Shown: piece by piece, positions 1 through 6,552 of the stretch
Position numbering within the stretch: position 1 is the first letter of the stretch
How the letters are laid out: each line of letters starts with the position of its first letter
From: Bacteroidales bacterium UBA3834
GTDB lineage: Bacteria; Bacteroidota; Bacteroidia; Bacteroidales; P3
DNA: 24,205 bases
Reading direction: 5' to 3'
Assembly: GCA_002392965.1 (NCBI GenBank)
Contig: DGIA01000023.1
Coordinates: forward strand, 117,415-141,619
The notes under the pieces: model-generated
The model's input: only the letters and a program-made list of their open reading frames with translations
What the model was told of the DNA's origin: nothing
The model's database searches: none
Made by a program: the position numbers and the translations under genes

Positions 1-22
1 TAGGGATGACCTAGGGATGACT
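1..22. repeat. short direct repeat, 11-base unit
   Basis: TAGGGATGACC is followed immediately by TAGGGATGACT, two adjacent 11-base copies differing in the last base. The repeat sits at the window edge, so the array may continue upstream. Nothing else recognisable was seen in bases 23-140 apart from AT-rich sequence leading to the argS promoter. Confidence 0.6.
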
Positions 23-148
23 TAAGTGATGGCATGGGCTCGGGTTTTAAGTGAATAGGGTTGGGATTTAGGAAAACACCTTGGGAATATGTGACAAATA
101 AATCGGAATTACTTTTACCGAAGGAATAGAGATTTTTATTTTTTTTCG

Positions 149-156
149 TATCTTTG
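149..156 (+). promoter_or_regulatory. Bacteroidota -7 promoter element for argS
   Basis: TATCTTTG matches the Bacteroidota primary sigma factor consensus TAnnTTTG. It lies 20 bases before the argS ATG at 177, so the predicted transcript start (about 5-8 bases downstream) leaves a leader of only about 12-15 bases. No clear TTTG -33 element is visible at the usual 19-21 base spacing. Confidence 0.65.
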
Positions 157-176
157 CAATATTAAAATTTTTGACA

Positions 177-1958
177 ATGACTATTATTGATTCTCTGACA
201 CAGACGATTAGCCTGGCGCTGAATGATCTTTACGCCATAGGACAGGCTCCCGCCGACATTGTTTTGCAAGACACCCGCCGCGATTTCAAAGGCGACTATA
301 CCCTTGTGGTGTTTCCCTATGTGAAGCAGGCTCGCAAAAGCCCCGAAGCCGTAGGACAGGAGATTGGCTCTTATGTGAAAGAACGCCTTGATGTGGTTGA
401 TGGTTTCAACGTTATCAAAGGTTTTTTGAACTTTGAGGTGGCCGACAGCTATTGGTTGCAGTTTGTGTGCGAGAAGGGTAAAGATGAGCGGTATGGGACG
501 AAACAGCCCGACCTTGAATCGTCTCCAGTAGTGGTTGAGTACAGTAGCCCTAACACAAATAAACCCTTGCACTTAGGTCATATAAGAAATAACCTTCTTG
601 GATGGTCGGTGAGCCAGTTGTTGGCGGCCAACGGTGCCAATGTGAAGAAGGTGAATCTGGTAAACGACCGAGGCATTCATATCTGCAAGAGCATGTTGGC
701 CTGGCTGCGTTACGGTAACGGTGAGACCCCGGAAAGCACCGGCCTCAAAGGTGACCATCTGGTGGGGAAATATTATGTGGAATTCGACAAGCACTATAAA
801 GAAGAAGTCAAACAGCTGATGGAGAGTGGGGTAGAGGAGGAGCAAGCCAAAAAGGACGCTCCATTGATGCAAGAAGCCCAGCAGATGTTGAAACGTTGGG
901 AAGAAGGTGATTCTGAGGTGCGTGCATTGTGGGAGAAGATGAATGGCTGGGTGTATGCCGGATTTGACGAGACCTACCGGCGCCTTGGAGTCGGCTTCGA
1001 CAAAGTGTATTATGAATCAAACACCTATCTGCTTGGCAAGGAATTGGTGCAGAAAGGTTTGGACATGGGTGTCTTGTTCCGCAAGGAAGATGGTTCGGTT
1101 TGGTGCGACCTTACTGGCGACGGTTTGGATCAGAAACTCCTCCTGCGTAAAGATGGCACCAGCGTCTATATGACCCAGGACCTTGGTACCGCACTACTGC
1201 GCCATAACGATTTCGGCGCCGAACAGCTTATCTACGTTGTTGGAAACGAGCAAGACTATCACTTTAAAGTACTCAAGCTAATTCTCGGAAAATTAGGTTT
1301 TTCATGGGCGGAAAAAGTCTATCATTTGAGTTATGGTATGGTCGAACTCCCCAATGGAAAGATGAAGAGCCGCGAGGGAACGGTTGTGGATGCTGACGAC
1401 CTTATCGACGAGATGGAAAAAACGGCCGAAGAAATGAGCCGTGAGCACGGAAAGAACGATGAACTAAGCGCCGAAGAACAACGCCATCTGTATTACATTT
1501 TGGCTTTAGGTGCTCTCAAATACTTCATTCTCAAGGTTGATCCCACAAAGAATATGCTCTTCAACCCCGCAGAAAGTATCGACTTCAACGGCAACACGGG
1601 TCCCTTCATACAATACACCTATGCTCGTATCCGCAGTATCGTGCGAAAAGCAGGGGAGAGTCAGGATTGGAAATCGGGAGATGAGAAGTTGAACGACAAG
1701 GAAAGGCTAGTAATCAAGATATTGCATTCGCTTCCTGATACCATCGAGGCGGCTGCGGAAGCCTATAGCCCGGCAATGGTTGCCAACTATGCCTATGACC
1801 TTGCTAAAGCATTCAACAGCTTCTATCAAGATACGCCCATTCTGCGTGAGACGGATCCTCAGTTGAAGGCTTTCCGTGTGTGCCTATGTGCTTTTGTCGC
1901 CCACGCGTTGAGAAATACCATGAATATCCTTGGCATTGAAGTGCCGGAACGAATGTAA
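177..1958 (+). CDS. argS: arginyl-tRNA synthetase
   Basis: Class I aminoacyl-tRNA synthetase that charges tRNA-Arg with arginine in the cytoplasm, 593 residues, normal for the family. The order is an N-terminal additional domain, a catalytic Rossmann core with the HIGH-type motif HLGH at residues 132-135, the KMSKS-equivalent KMKSR at 395-399, and a helical DALR anticodon-binding domain ending in VPERM. A TTG at 171 is in frame, but the ATG at 177 is preferred because it is the common codon and fits the promoter at 149-156. The thioesterase follows after 13 bases, so the two are probably co-transcribed. Base composition is near 50% GC, well above the next gene. Identification is secure. Confidence 0.97.
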   Translation: MTIIDSLTQTISLALNDLYAIGQAPADIVLQDTRRDFKGDYTLVVFPYVKQARKSPEAVGQEIGSYVKERLDVVDGFNVIKGFLNFEVADSYWLQFVCEKGKDERYGTKQPDLESSPVVVEYSSPNTNKPLHLGHIRNNLLGWSVSQLLAANGANVKKVNLVNDRGIHICKSMLAWLRYGNGETPESTGLKGDHLVGKYYVEFDKHYKEEVKQLMESGVEEEQAKKDAPLMQEAQQMLKRWEEGDSEVRALWEKMNGWVYAGFDETYRRLGVGFDKVYYESNTYLLGKELVQKGLDMGVLFRKEDGSVWCDLTGDGLDQKLLLRKDGTSVYMTQDLGTALLRHNDFGAEQLIYVVGNEQDYHFKVLKLILGKLGFSWAEKVYHLSYGMVELPNGKMKSREGTVVDADDLIDEMEKTAEEMSREHGKNDELSAEEQRHLYYILALGALKYFILKVDPTKNMLFNPAESIDFNGNTGPFIQYTYARIRSIVRKAGESQDWKSGDEKLNDKERLVIKILHSLPDTIEAAAEAYSPAMVANYAYDLAKAFNSFYQDTPILRETDPQLKAFRVCLCAFVAHALRNTMNILGIEVPERM

Positions 1959-1971
1959 TACCTGAGAAACA

Positions 1972-2700
1972 ATGATTTATAAACATATTATAGAAACTCC
2001 GTCGTACCTGTGTGATATAAACGACCGTCTGCACACTTGGGCGGCCGTTCGCCTATGCCAGGAAGTGACTGAATATCATGGCAATGCCACAGGAATCGGG
2101 TTCAAGACACTCCTGGAGAAGAATCAGGCGTGGGTCATTGTGCGTGGCTTGTACAATGTGTATAGATTGCCCGACGCATTTGAGAAAATTGAATTAAGTA
2201 CTTGGTCAAGAGGCAATAATGGATTGATTGCTTTTCGTGACTATCGAATGACGACGTTGGACGGCGAGGTCTTGCTTACAGGAACATCACATTGGCCGTT
2301 GATTGACATGACCACACGACGTGCGTTGAGACTGCATGATGTGATAGCACATTACGAAAATCATGACATTCTAGCCACAAATGTAGATACAATAGGTAAA
2401 ATTCATTTGCCAGAGATGACGGATGAGGATATTGTAGCTCGCCACAAAGCCGTATTTTCAATGGTGGATCACACAAGGCACGTCAATAATTCCGAATACA
2501 TAAAATTGTTATTCGACAGTTTGCACGATGTTGGATTCGATACAATGAAACCGTTCCGGTTGGAGTTGAACTATCAGTTGGAAACCCGTATGGATGAAAT
2601 GCTTACAATACAGCATAAACGTGTTAATGATATTCATTTTATTCATATTAGCAATCCTCGAGCCTCAAGTGTCATTGCGAAAATCTCCCCAATAGGATAA
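1972..2700 (+). CDS. acyl-ACP thioesterase (FatA/FatB-like)
   Basis: Predicted to hydrolyse acyl-acyl carrier protein and release free fatty acid in the cytoplasm. The 242 residues fit a tandem double-hotdog bacterial member of the plant-type acyl-ACP thioesterase family. The second hotdog carries the signature DHTRHVNNSEY at residues 166-176, equivalent to the D-x-N-x-H-V-N-N motif. Asp166 and His170 are kept, but the Asn of D-x-N is Thr168 here, which may affect activity. The first hotdog contains a WxxxR-type segment (TWSRGNNG) common in these enzymes. There is no signal peptide. The gene follows argS by 13 bases and ends just before a strong terminator. It is clearly more AT-rich (about 35% GC in sampled lines) than argS. 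Function is inferred from the family; chain-length preference cannot be read. Confidence 0.85.
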   Translation: MIYKHIIETPSYLCDINDRLHTWAAVRLCQEVTEYHGNATGIGFKTLLEKNQAWVIVRGLYNVYRLPDAFEKIELSTWSRGNNGLIAFRDYRMTTLDGEVLLTGTSHWPLIDMTTRRALRLHDVIAHYENHDILATNVDTIGKIHLPEMTDEDIVARHKAVFSMVDHTRHVNNSEYIKLLFDSLHDVGFDTMKPFRLELNYQLETRMDEMLTIQHKRVNDIHFIHISNPRASSVIAKISPIG

Positions 2701-2730
2701 AAAAAGAGCCCCATAATCGGGCTTTTTTTA
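2701..2730. terminator. bidirectional rho-independent terminator
   Basis: GCCC at 2708-2711 pairs with GGGC at 2719-2722 around a seven-base loop. The flanking A-run and T-run extend the stem to about 11 bp. Because A-rich and T-rich flanks mirror each other, it works in both directions: it ends the argS-thioesterase transcript on + and the CYTH operon on -. The two operons converge here. Confidence 0.88.
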
Positions 2731-2783
2731 CTCTCTTTTTATTAACACAATGGAGATTATGTTAAATAATAAAAATATCCACC

Positions 2784-3245
2784 CTATTGGAATGCCATAT
2801 TGCTATTGCGATACTGAGGCAGTTTTGATACATCATTTCCAAACCATGAAGGTGGTATAAAAGTGTCTGCATCGATTGTTGATGGGAATTCAACTTCAAC
2901 AAGCACAATTCCTTCATGGTATCCATGAAAGATATCAAGTTCAGCAATCAGATTGTTTTTTGCCAGAGGAATCATATATCTTGTTTTACAAACCATTCGG
3001 CCATCGCATTTTGCTTTAAGTATATTGTATTTTTCTGACGATAACTGAAATTCCTCCTCCCTGTTGTGGATTGCCCCCGACTTGGTTTGCTTGTTTTCTT
3101 TAACGGTAAGCCAATAACAATCGCCCGCCTTGCGGATTCGCAAGGTGGGCGATGTACATAGATATCCTTGTTCTATTTCAATGTGTGGATATTGCTCTAT
3201 ATCACTAGGCAACTCCTTTACAAGAAATTTACGTTCAATTTCCAT
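2784..3245 (-). CDS. CYTH domain protein (triphosphate tunnel metalloenzyme family)
   Basis: 153-residue soluble protein of the CYTH superfamily, which includes class IV adenylate cyclase, thiamine triphosphatase and inorganic triphosphatases. The N-terminus shows the hallmark ExExK motif as EIERKFLV (residues 2-9), which coordinates metal and phosphate. The expected alternating charged strands follow: RIRKAGDCYWLTVK, EEEFQL, KTRY, AELDIFHG and VEVEF. A bacterial CYTH protein of this size is most often a tripolyphosphatase or a nucleotide or thiamine triphosphatase, but the substrate cannot be read from sequence. The ATG overlaps the purC TAA by one base (TAATG), indicating translational coupling as last gene of the operon. 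GC content is about 38%, against about 52% in purC. Confidence 0.88.
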   Translation of the reverse strand: MEIERKFLVKELPSDIEQYPHIEIEQGYLCTSPTLRIRKAGDCYWLTVKENKQTKSGAIHNREEEFQLSSEKYNILKAKCDGRMVCKTRYMIPLAKNNLIAELDIFHGYHEGIVLVEVEFPSTIDADTFIPPSWFGNDVSKLPQYRNSNMAFQ

Positions 3246-4192
3246 TAAAGGGATGCGAGACAGTTTGTTACATTCTTTTCAATACGTGCCGCTATGTCCG
3301 GGCAGTCGTCAGCTTTTTGAAATTTCTCACCAGTAATATGCTCGTACAGTTCAATATAGCGGTCGCTGATGTTGTTGACAATGGTCTCAGTCATTTCGGG
3401 CACCTTCTGCCCTTCTTTCCCCTGGAACCCGTTTTCCATAAGCCATTCACGAACAAATTCCTTGCTGAGTTGGCGTTGGTGCTCTCCTTTTGCAAGACGT
3501 TCTTCAAAACCATCTGAATAGAAATAACGGCTGCTGTCCGGAGTATGTATTTCGTCAATGAGGTAGATTTTGCCGTCACGTTTGCCGAACTCATATTTGG
3601 TATCGACGAGGATAAGGCCTTTCTGAGCGGCTATCTCGGTACCGCGCTGGAAGAGTTGAAGAGCGTATCGCTCCAGTTGGTCGTAGTCTTCCTTACTGAC
3701 TAGGCCGGTACGGATGATTTCTTCACGACTGATGTTCTCGTCATGGCCTTCATCGGCCTTTGTGGTAGGAGTAATGATGGGTGTGGGGAATTTCTGGTTC
3801 TCTACCATTCCTTCGGGCAGTTGAACTCCGCAGAGAGTACGTGCACCGGCTTTATATTCACGCCATGCACTGCCCGCCAGATAACCACGAACAATCATTT
3901 CAACGCGGAAACCTTCACATTTCAGTCCGACGGTGACCATCGGGTCGGGGGTTGCGATTTTCCAGTTGGGGACGATGTCGGCGGTTGCGTCAAGGAACTT
4001 GGCGGCAATTTGGTTCAGCACTTGGCCTTTGTAAGGAATTCCCTTAGGAAGCACAACATCAAAAGCTGATATGCGGTCACTGACAACCATAGCCATGAAG
4101 CGGTCGTCAATGTTATATACGTCGCGTACTTTGCCGACGTACAAACTTTTCTGTTTCGGAAAATGAAAATTTGTTTTTACAATTGCGTCCAT
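3245..4192 (-). CDS. purC: phosphoribosylaminoimidazole-succinocarboxamide synthase (SAICAR synthetase)
   Basis: Joins aspartate to CAIR using ATP to give SAICAR, a step of de novo purine synthesis, in the cytoplasm. The 315-residue length is the longer form, beyond the roughly 240-residue enterobacterial enzyme. The start of the ATP-grasp-like fold is seen as YVGKVRDVY (residues 18-26), followed by SDRISAFDV (38-46), the substrate-binding EMIVRGYLAGSAWREY segment, and the metal- and ATP-site segment LVDTKYEFGK. A C-terminal IDEIHTPDSSRY stretch is typical. The start lies two bases after the rsmD stop and the stop overlaps the CYTH start, so it is co-translated within the five-gene operon. 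Identification is secure. Confidence 0.97.
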   Translation of the reverse strand: MDAIVKTNFHFPKQKSLYVGKVRDVYNIDDRFMAMVVSDRISAFDVVLPKGIPYKGQVLNQIAAKFLDATADIVPNWKIATPDPMVTVGLKCEGFRVEMIVRGYLAGSAWREYKAGARTLCGVQLPEGMVENQKFPTPIITPTTKADEGHDENISREEIIRTGLVSKEDYDQLERYALQLFQRGTEIAAQKGLILVDTKYEFGKRDGKIYLIDEIHTPDSSRYFYSDGFEERLAKGEHQRQLSKEFVREWLMENGFQGKEGQKVPEMTETIVNNISDRYIELYEHITGEKFQKADDCPDIAARIEKNVTNCLASL

Positions 4193-4194
4193 AT

Positions 4195-4740
4195 TTATTC
4201 ATCTAATTTGTTTGCAAAGAATGTGAAGTTCACTTTCCCATAGGCGCGGTGCTGCCAAAAATGCGGATGCTCCTCAAAACTGTATTCGCGTGGATGTTCA
4301 AGGATGAAAATACCGTCGTCGGTGAGCACTCTCCTATCGAAGACCAGTTCGGGCAGTTCCTGCAGGTTCTCCAGTGAGTAAGGGGGATCGGCAAAGACGA
4401 TGTCAAATTGACGGTTGGCACGTTTTAACAGATCGAATACATCTGCTCGCACAACATGCAAGTTTCTCACGTTCAGCGCAGCGGCGCTCTGTTTGATGAA
4501 ATCGGTGCAAGAGGAGTTTATGTCGATAGAAGTAACTTCGCGTACCCCACGGGAAATAAATTCAAGTGATACAGCCCCCGTGCCGGCAAAGAGATCCATT
4601 ACGGAGCAGTCCTCGTAGTCAATGTAGTTGTTCAGGATGTTGAACAAACTCTCACGGGCCATGTCTGTGGTTGGACGAACCGGTAGGTTTTGTGGAGGGT
4701 TCAGCCGTCGGCCTCTCAGTGTTCCTGCAATTATTCGCAT
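4195..4740 (-). CDS. rsmD: 16S rRNA (guanine966-N2)-methyltransferase RsmD
   Basis: SAM-dependent methyltransferase predicted to modify G966 of 16S rRNA during 30S assembly. The 181 residues match the family. It opens with the typical MRIIAGTLRGRRL, then RPTTDMARESLFNIL, the SAM-binding glycine motif VMDLFAGTGAVSLE (residues 48-61), the acidic ribose-binding VTSIDIN, and the catalytic DPPY of N2/N6-amino methyltransferases (residues 117-120). It starts nine bases after the DUF3822 stop. The DUF3822-rsmD pairing recurs in Bacteroidota. Confidence 0.95.
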   Translation of the reverse strand: MRIIAGTLRGRRLNPPQNLPVRPTTDMARESLFNILNNYIDYEDCSVMDLFAGTGAVSLEFISRGVREVTSIDINSSCTDFIKQSAAALNVRNLHVVRADVFDLLKRANRQFDIVFADPPYSLENLQELPELVFDRRVLTDDGIFILEHPREYSFEEHPHFWQHRAYGKVNFTFFANKLDE

Positions 4741-4749
4741 GAAAAGGGT

Positions 4750-5565
4750 TTACATCAAGATCAAGGCGTAACGATAGGTATGGAGTTGTTGGAGTTGTGG
4801 GTTGGATGATTGCTTGGCGGTGCCGTTGAAGAGGGTGACGTGAGGGAAATAAGGTCGCGCTTGGGAGAACAATTCCCGGTTTACATCGCCACACATGAGC
4901 AATTCAGTAGCAGACGATTCGAGATTAAAACTTTTCATCACATCCACAATGTGGTAAATTGCTTCGTCGCAGTTGTCAAAAGCCAAGGTGTTACCAAAGA
5001 GATAACGTTCGTCGCAGAACGCGGCCACATCCACCCTACCCTTTCTCCAATGGGAGAGGAGTAACTGTCGGTGGGCACTCTGCGGGGCTATTTGTGCAAA
5101 TTTTGCGTGTTGGTTTAAAACCACAACGCCAGGCATTACAACTTTGAACGCCATTACGACGTGTTCGGTGGCGGCAAAAACTGATGTGGATGCAAGCGAC
5201 TGACTATGGCAGGTCATTACCATAGTTGACTCAGAACCCATCAGTTTTAAGTATTTGCGCATGTTGAAAGAAGAGTAGAGCTCGTCAGGCACCCACACAC
5301 TTTCGTCGGTCAACACAATAAGCTCGGAGGTGGCGTAACCCAAGGGTTGGATACCGGCGGAGGCAAAGAAAGACTTAAGGTCTTTCATCACCTCAGTCAT
5401 GGTCTCTGCGTGTTTTCCTTCAACTTCACCGAATGAAAGTAGAATGCCGGCAGTGCTGGTCTCGGTAAAAGAAAATCCATTGGCCCCGAGGCAAATGGAT
5501 AATCTCTTTTCGCGCGAGGCAAGCTCTTGGTCGGTTTTAATCAGAGTCTTGCAGCTATATGGCAT
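4750..5565 (-). CDS. DUF3822 family protein (actin-like ATPase fold)
   Basis: 271-residue soluble protein of unknown function, recognised as DUF3822 by overall sequence and by its place just upstream of rsmD. Family members are thought to adopt an actin-like ATPase fold resembling PilM; this is recalled family knowledge, not seen here. Visible features are an N-terminal RLSICLGANGFSF strand-turn, a paired second-half segment QLLLSHWRKGRVDVAAF, and LLMCGDV near residue 227, consistent with two duplicated subdomains. No classical phosphate loop was found, so ATP binding is uncertain. It begins eight bases after the preceding membrane protein, so the two are almost certainly co-translated and may act together. 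Confidence 0.8.
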   Translation of the reverse strand: MPYSCKTLIKTDQELASREKRLSICLGANGFSFTETSTAGILLSFGEVEGKHAETMTEVMKDLKSFFASAGIQPLGYATSELIVLTDESVWVPDELYSSFNMRKYLKLMGSESTMVMTCHSQSLASTSVFAATEHVVMAFKVVMPGVVVLNQHAKFAQIAPQSAHRQLLLSHWRKGRVDVAAFCDERYLFGNTLAFDNCDEAIYHIVDVMKSFNLESSATELLMCGDVNRELFSQARPYFPHVTLFNGTAKQSSNPQLQQLHTYRYALILM

Positions 5566-5573
5566 ATTATTAT

Positions 5574-6272
5574 TTATTCAAAGTTACCGTCGGTGACGGC
5601 CTGGGTCATATCGCCCACTTTCCAACCCGCATAACGTCCTTTGACCTCATTGATTTCGGCAATTTTATTTACCACCAACTGATGGTCCATGTCGCTGAGG
5701 AGGAGCGTCAGCGGCACTTTGCATTCGAAGACGGGAACCATAAATCCGCTTTTTTCAAGCATACCGGCCTGCAGCTCAAATTCATTTTTCTCACCTTTGG
5801 GGTACGGGACATAACGGAGGTTGAGAATCTCCTCATCAGTCATCTGATGGGTGTAGCCGTTGGCATCGGTGATAGGCAGTTTACCGTCTTCACGCAGTTT
5901 GCCGATGGGGTTGACAAAGATTTCAACACGAGAGATGTAACCTTTCTTGACAGCTTCAAGTTCAGGAATCTCGTTGATATCGACATCGTCAGGAATCAAA
6001 CTATGATTAATCACTTTGCTGACGACTCTCATGCTGTCCTCGTTTAGCAGGCGGTTGAAAAGAGTGTCGAAGCTACCGCAGTAGGTGCCATAGGTTAGTT
6101 TGTAGGCATCCTGAAGGGTACGGATGGATTTGAGTTTTTCGGCACAAGCGTCACGACGTTTGGTATATTCGTTGTCGAAACGCATGGGTTTCTGAATGCT
6201 GTTGTAGAGTAGCACGGCAAGGGCGATGATGACAAAGCCCAGTACAATTTGGATAACAGTTCTGCCTTTCAT
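5574..6272 (-). CDS. membrane-anchored hypothetical protein with pseudopilin-like N-terminus
   Basis: 232 residues, first gene of a five-gene operon. An N-terminal hydrophobic helix (about residues 6-23, VIQIVLGFVIIALAVLLY) anchors it in the inner membrane with the rest in the periplasm. The region after the helix (residues 39-67) has charged residues leading to LKSIRTLQDAYKLTYGTY, a spacing seen in pseudopilins and other secretion-linked proteins with a long N-terminal alpha helix. There is no prepilin peptidase motif before the helix, so it is not a processed pilin. The remainder has no recognised domain. The ATG at 6272 is the only reasonable start before the helix. Together with the actin-like DUF3822 partner it may form a conserved two-protein module. 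Function is unknown. Confidence 0.72.
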   Translation of the reverse strand: MKGRTVIQIVLGFVIIALAVLLYNSIQKPMRFDNEYTKRRDACAEKLKSIRTLQDAYKLTYGTYCGSFDTLFNRLLNEDSMRVVSKVINHSLIPDDVDINEIPELEAVKKGYISRVEIFVNPIGKLREDGKLPITDANGYTHQMTDEEILNLRYVPYPKGEKNEFELQAGMLEKSGFMVPVFECKVPLTLLLSDMDHQLVVNKIAEINEVKGRYAGWKVGDMTQAVTDGNFE

Positions 6273-6309
6273 TTTATAAAATATTATCAGTTTTCTTTTT
6301 TATAAGGTT

Positions 6310-6361
6310 TTGTATTCCAGTCGAAAAAGGAGTTAATGAGCGTCACTTCCCGGGAATACAA
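6310..6361 (-). promoter_or_regulatory. leader hairpin in the 5' untranslated region
   Basis: TTGTATTCC at 6310-6318 and GGAATACAA at 6353-6361 form a perfect 9-bp inverted repeat around a 34-base loop. The predicted transcript start of the downstream operon is near 6362, so on the - strand the stem would lie at the extreme 5' end of the mRNA. It may protect or regulate the roughly 90-base leader. No known riboswitch class was recognised. Confidence 0.5.
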
Positions 6362-6368
6362 CCGAATG

Positions 6369-6399
6369 CAAAGATACACATTTTTTTTCATTTGGCAAA
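6369..6399 (-). promoter_or_regulatory. consensus Bacteroidota promoter for the DUF3822-rsmD-purC operon
   Basis: On the - strand a TTTG -33 element (6396-6399) is separated by exactly 19 bases from TATCTTTG (6369-6376), a full match to TTTG-N19-TAnnTTTG. It is oriented toward the gene starting at 6272 and is the only strong promoter upstream of that five-gene operon. Confidence 0.9.
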
Positions 6400-6411
6400 T
6401 ATTTTTTTACC

Positions 6412-6549
6412 ATGTTCAACGAGAAGGGTACAGATGCTAAAAAAGTTGTTGAAGGCGAAACGAGACATCAAAATGCAATTGCATCTTTGCTTCTTGATGC
6501 GGATAGAGAGCTGGTGGCTTGGAATAGAATGGCGTGGAAGTTTGTGTAG
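6412..6549 (+). CDS. possible 45-residue small protein
   Basis: An ATG at 6412 opens a 45-codon frame ending in TAG at 6547-6549. It is the only + strand candidate between two - strand operons. About 19 of 45 codons begin with G (GAG, GAT, GCA, GTT, GAA), a bias typical of real coding sequence. The translation is a mixed, amphipathic peptide rich in Glu, Ala, Asp and Arg, ending in MAWKFV. It ends three bases before the convergent stop of the kinase-RapZ gene and starts beside the divergent promoter at 6369-6399. No + strand promoter or ribosome site is evident. It matches no family I recognise and could be chance or a remnant. Confidence 0.28.
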   Translation: MFNEKGTDAKKVVEGETRHQNAIASLLLDADRELVAWNRMAWKFV

Positions 6550-6552
6550 TGG

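Noticed and set aside
6336..6440. 34-codon + strand frame behind an AGGAG sequence
   Set aside because: It reads through the - strand promoter and T-tracts, giving an unlikely Phe/Tyr-rich peptide, and the AGGAG is too close to the ATG.
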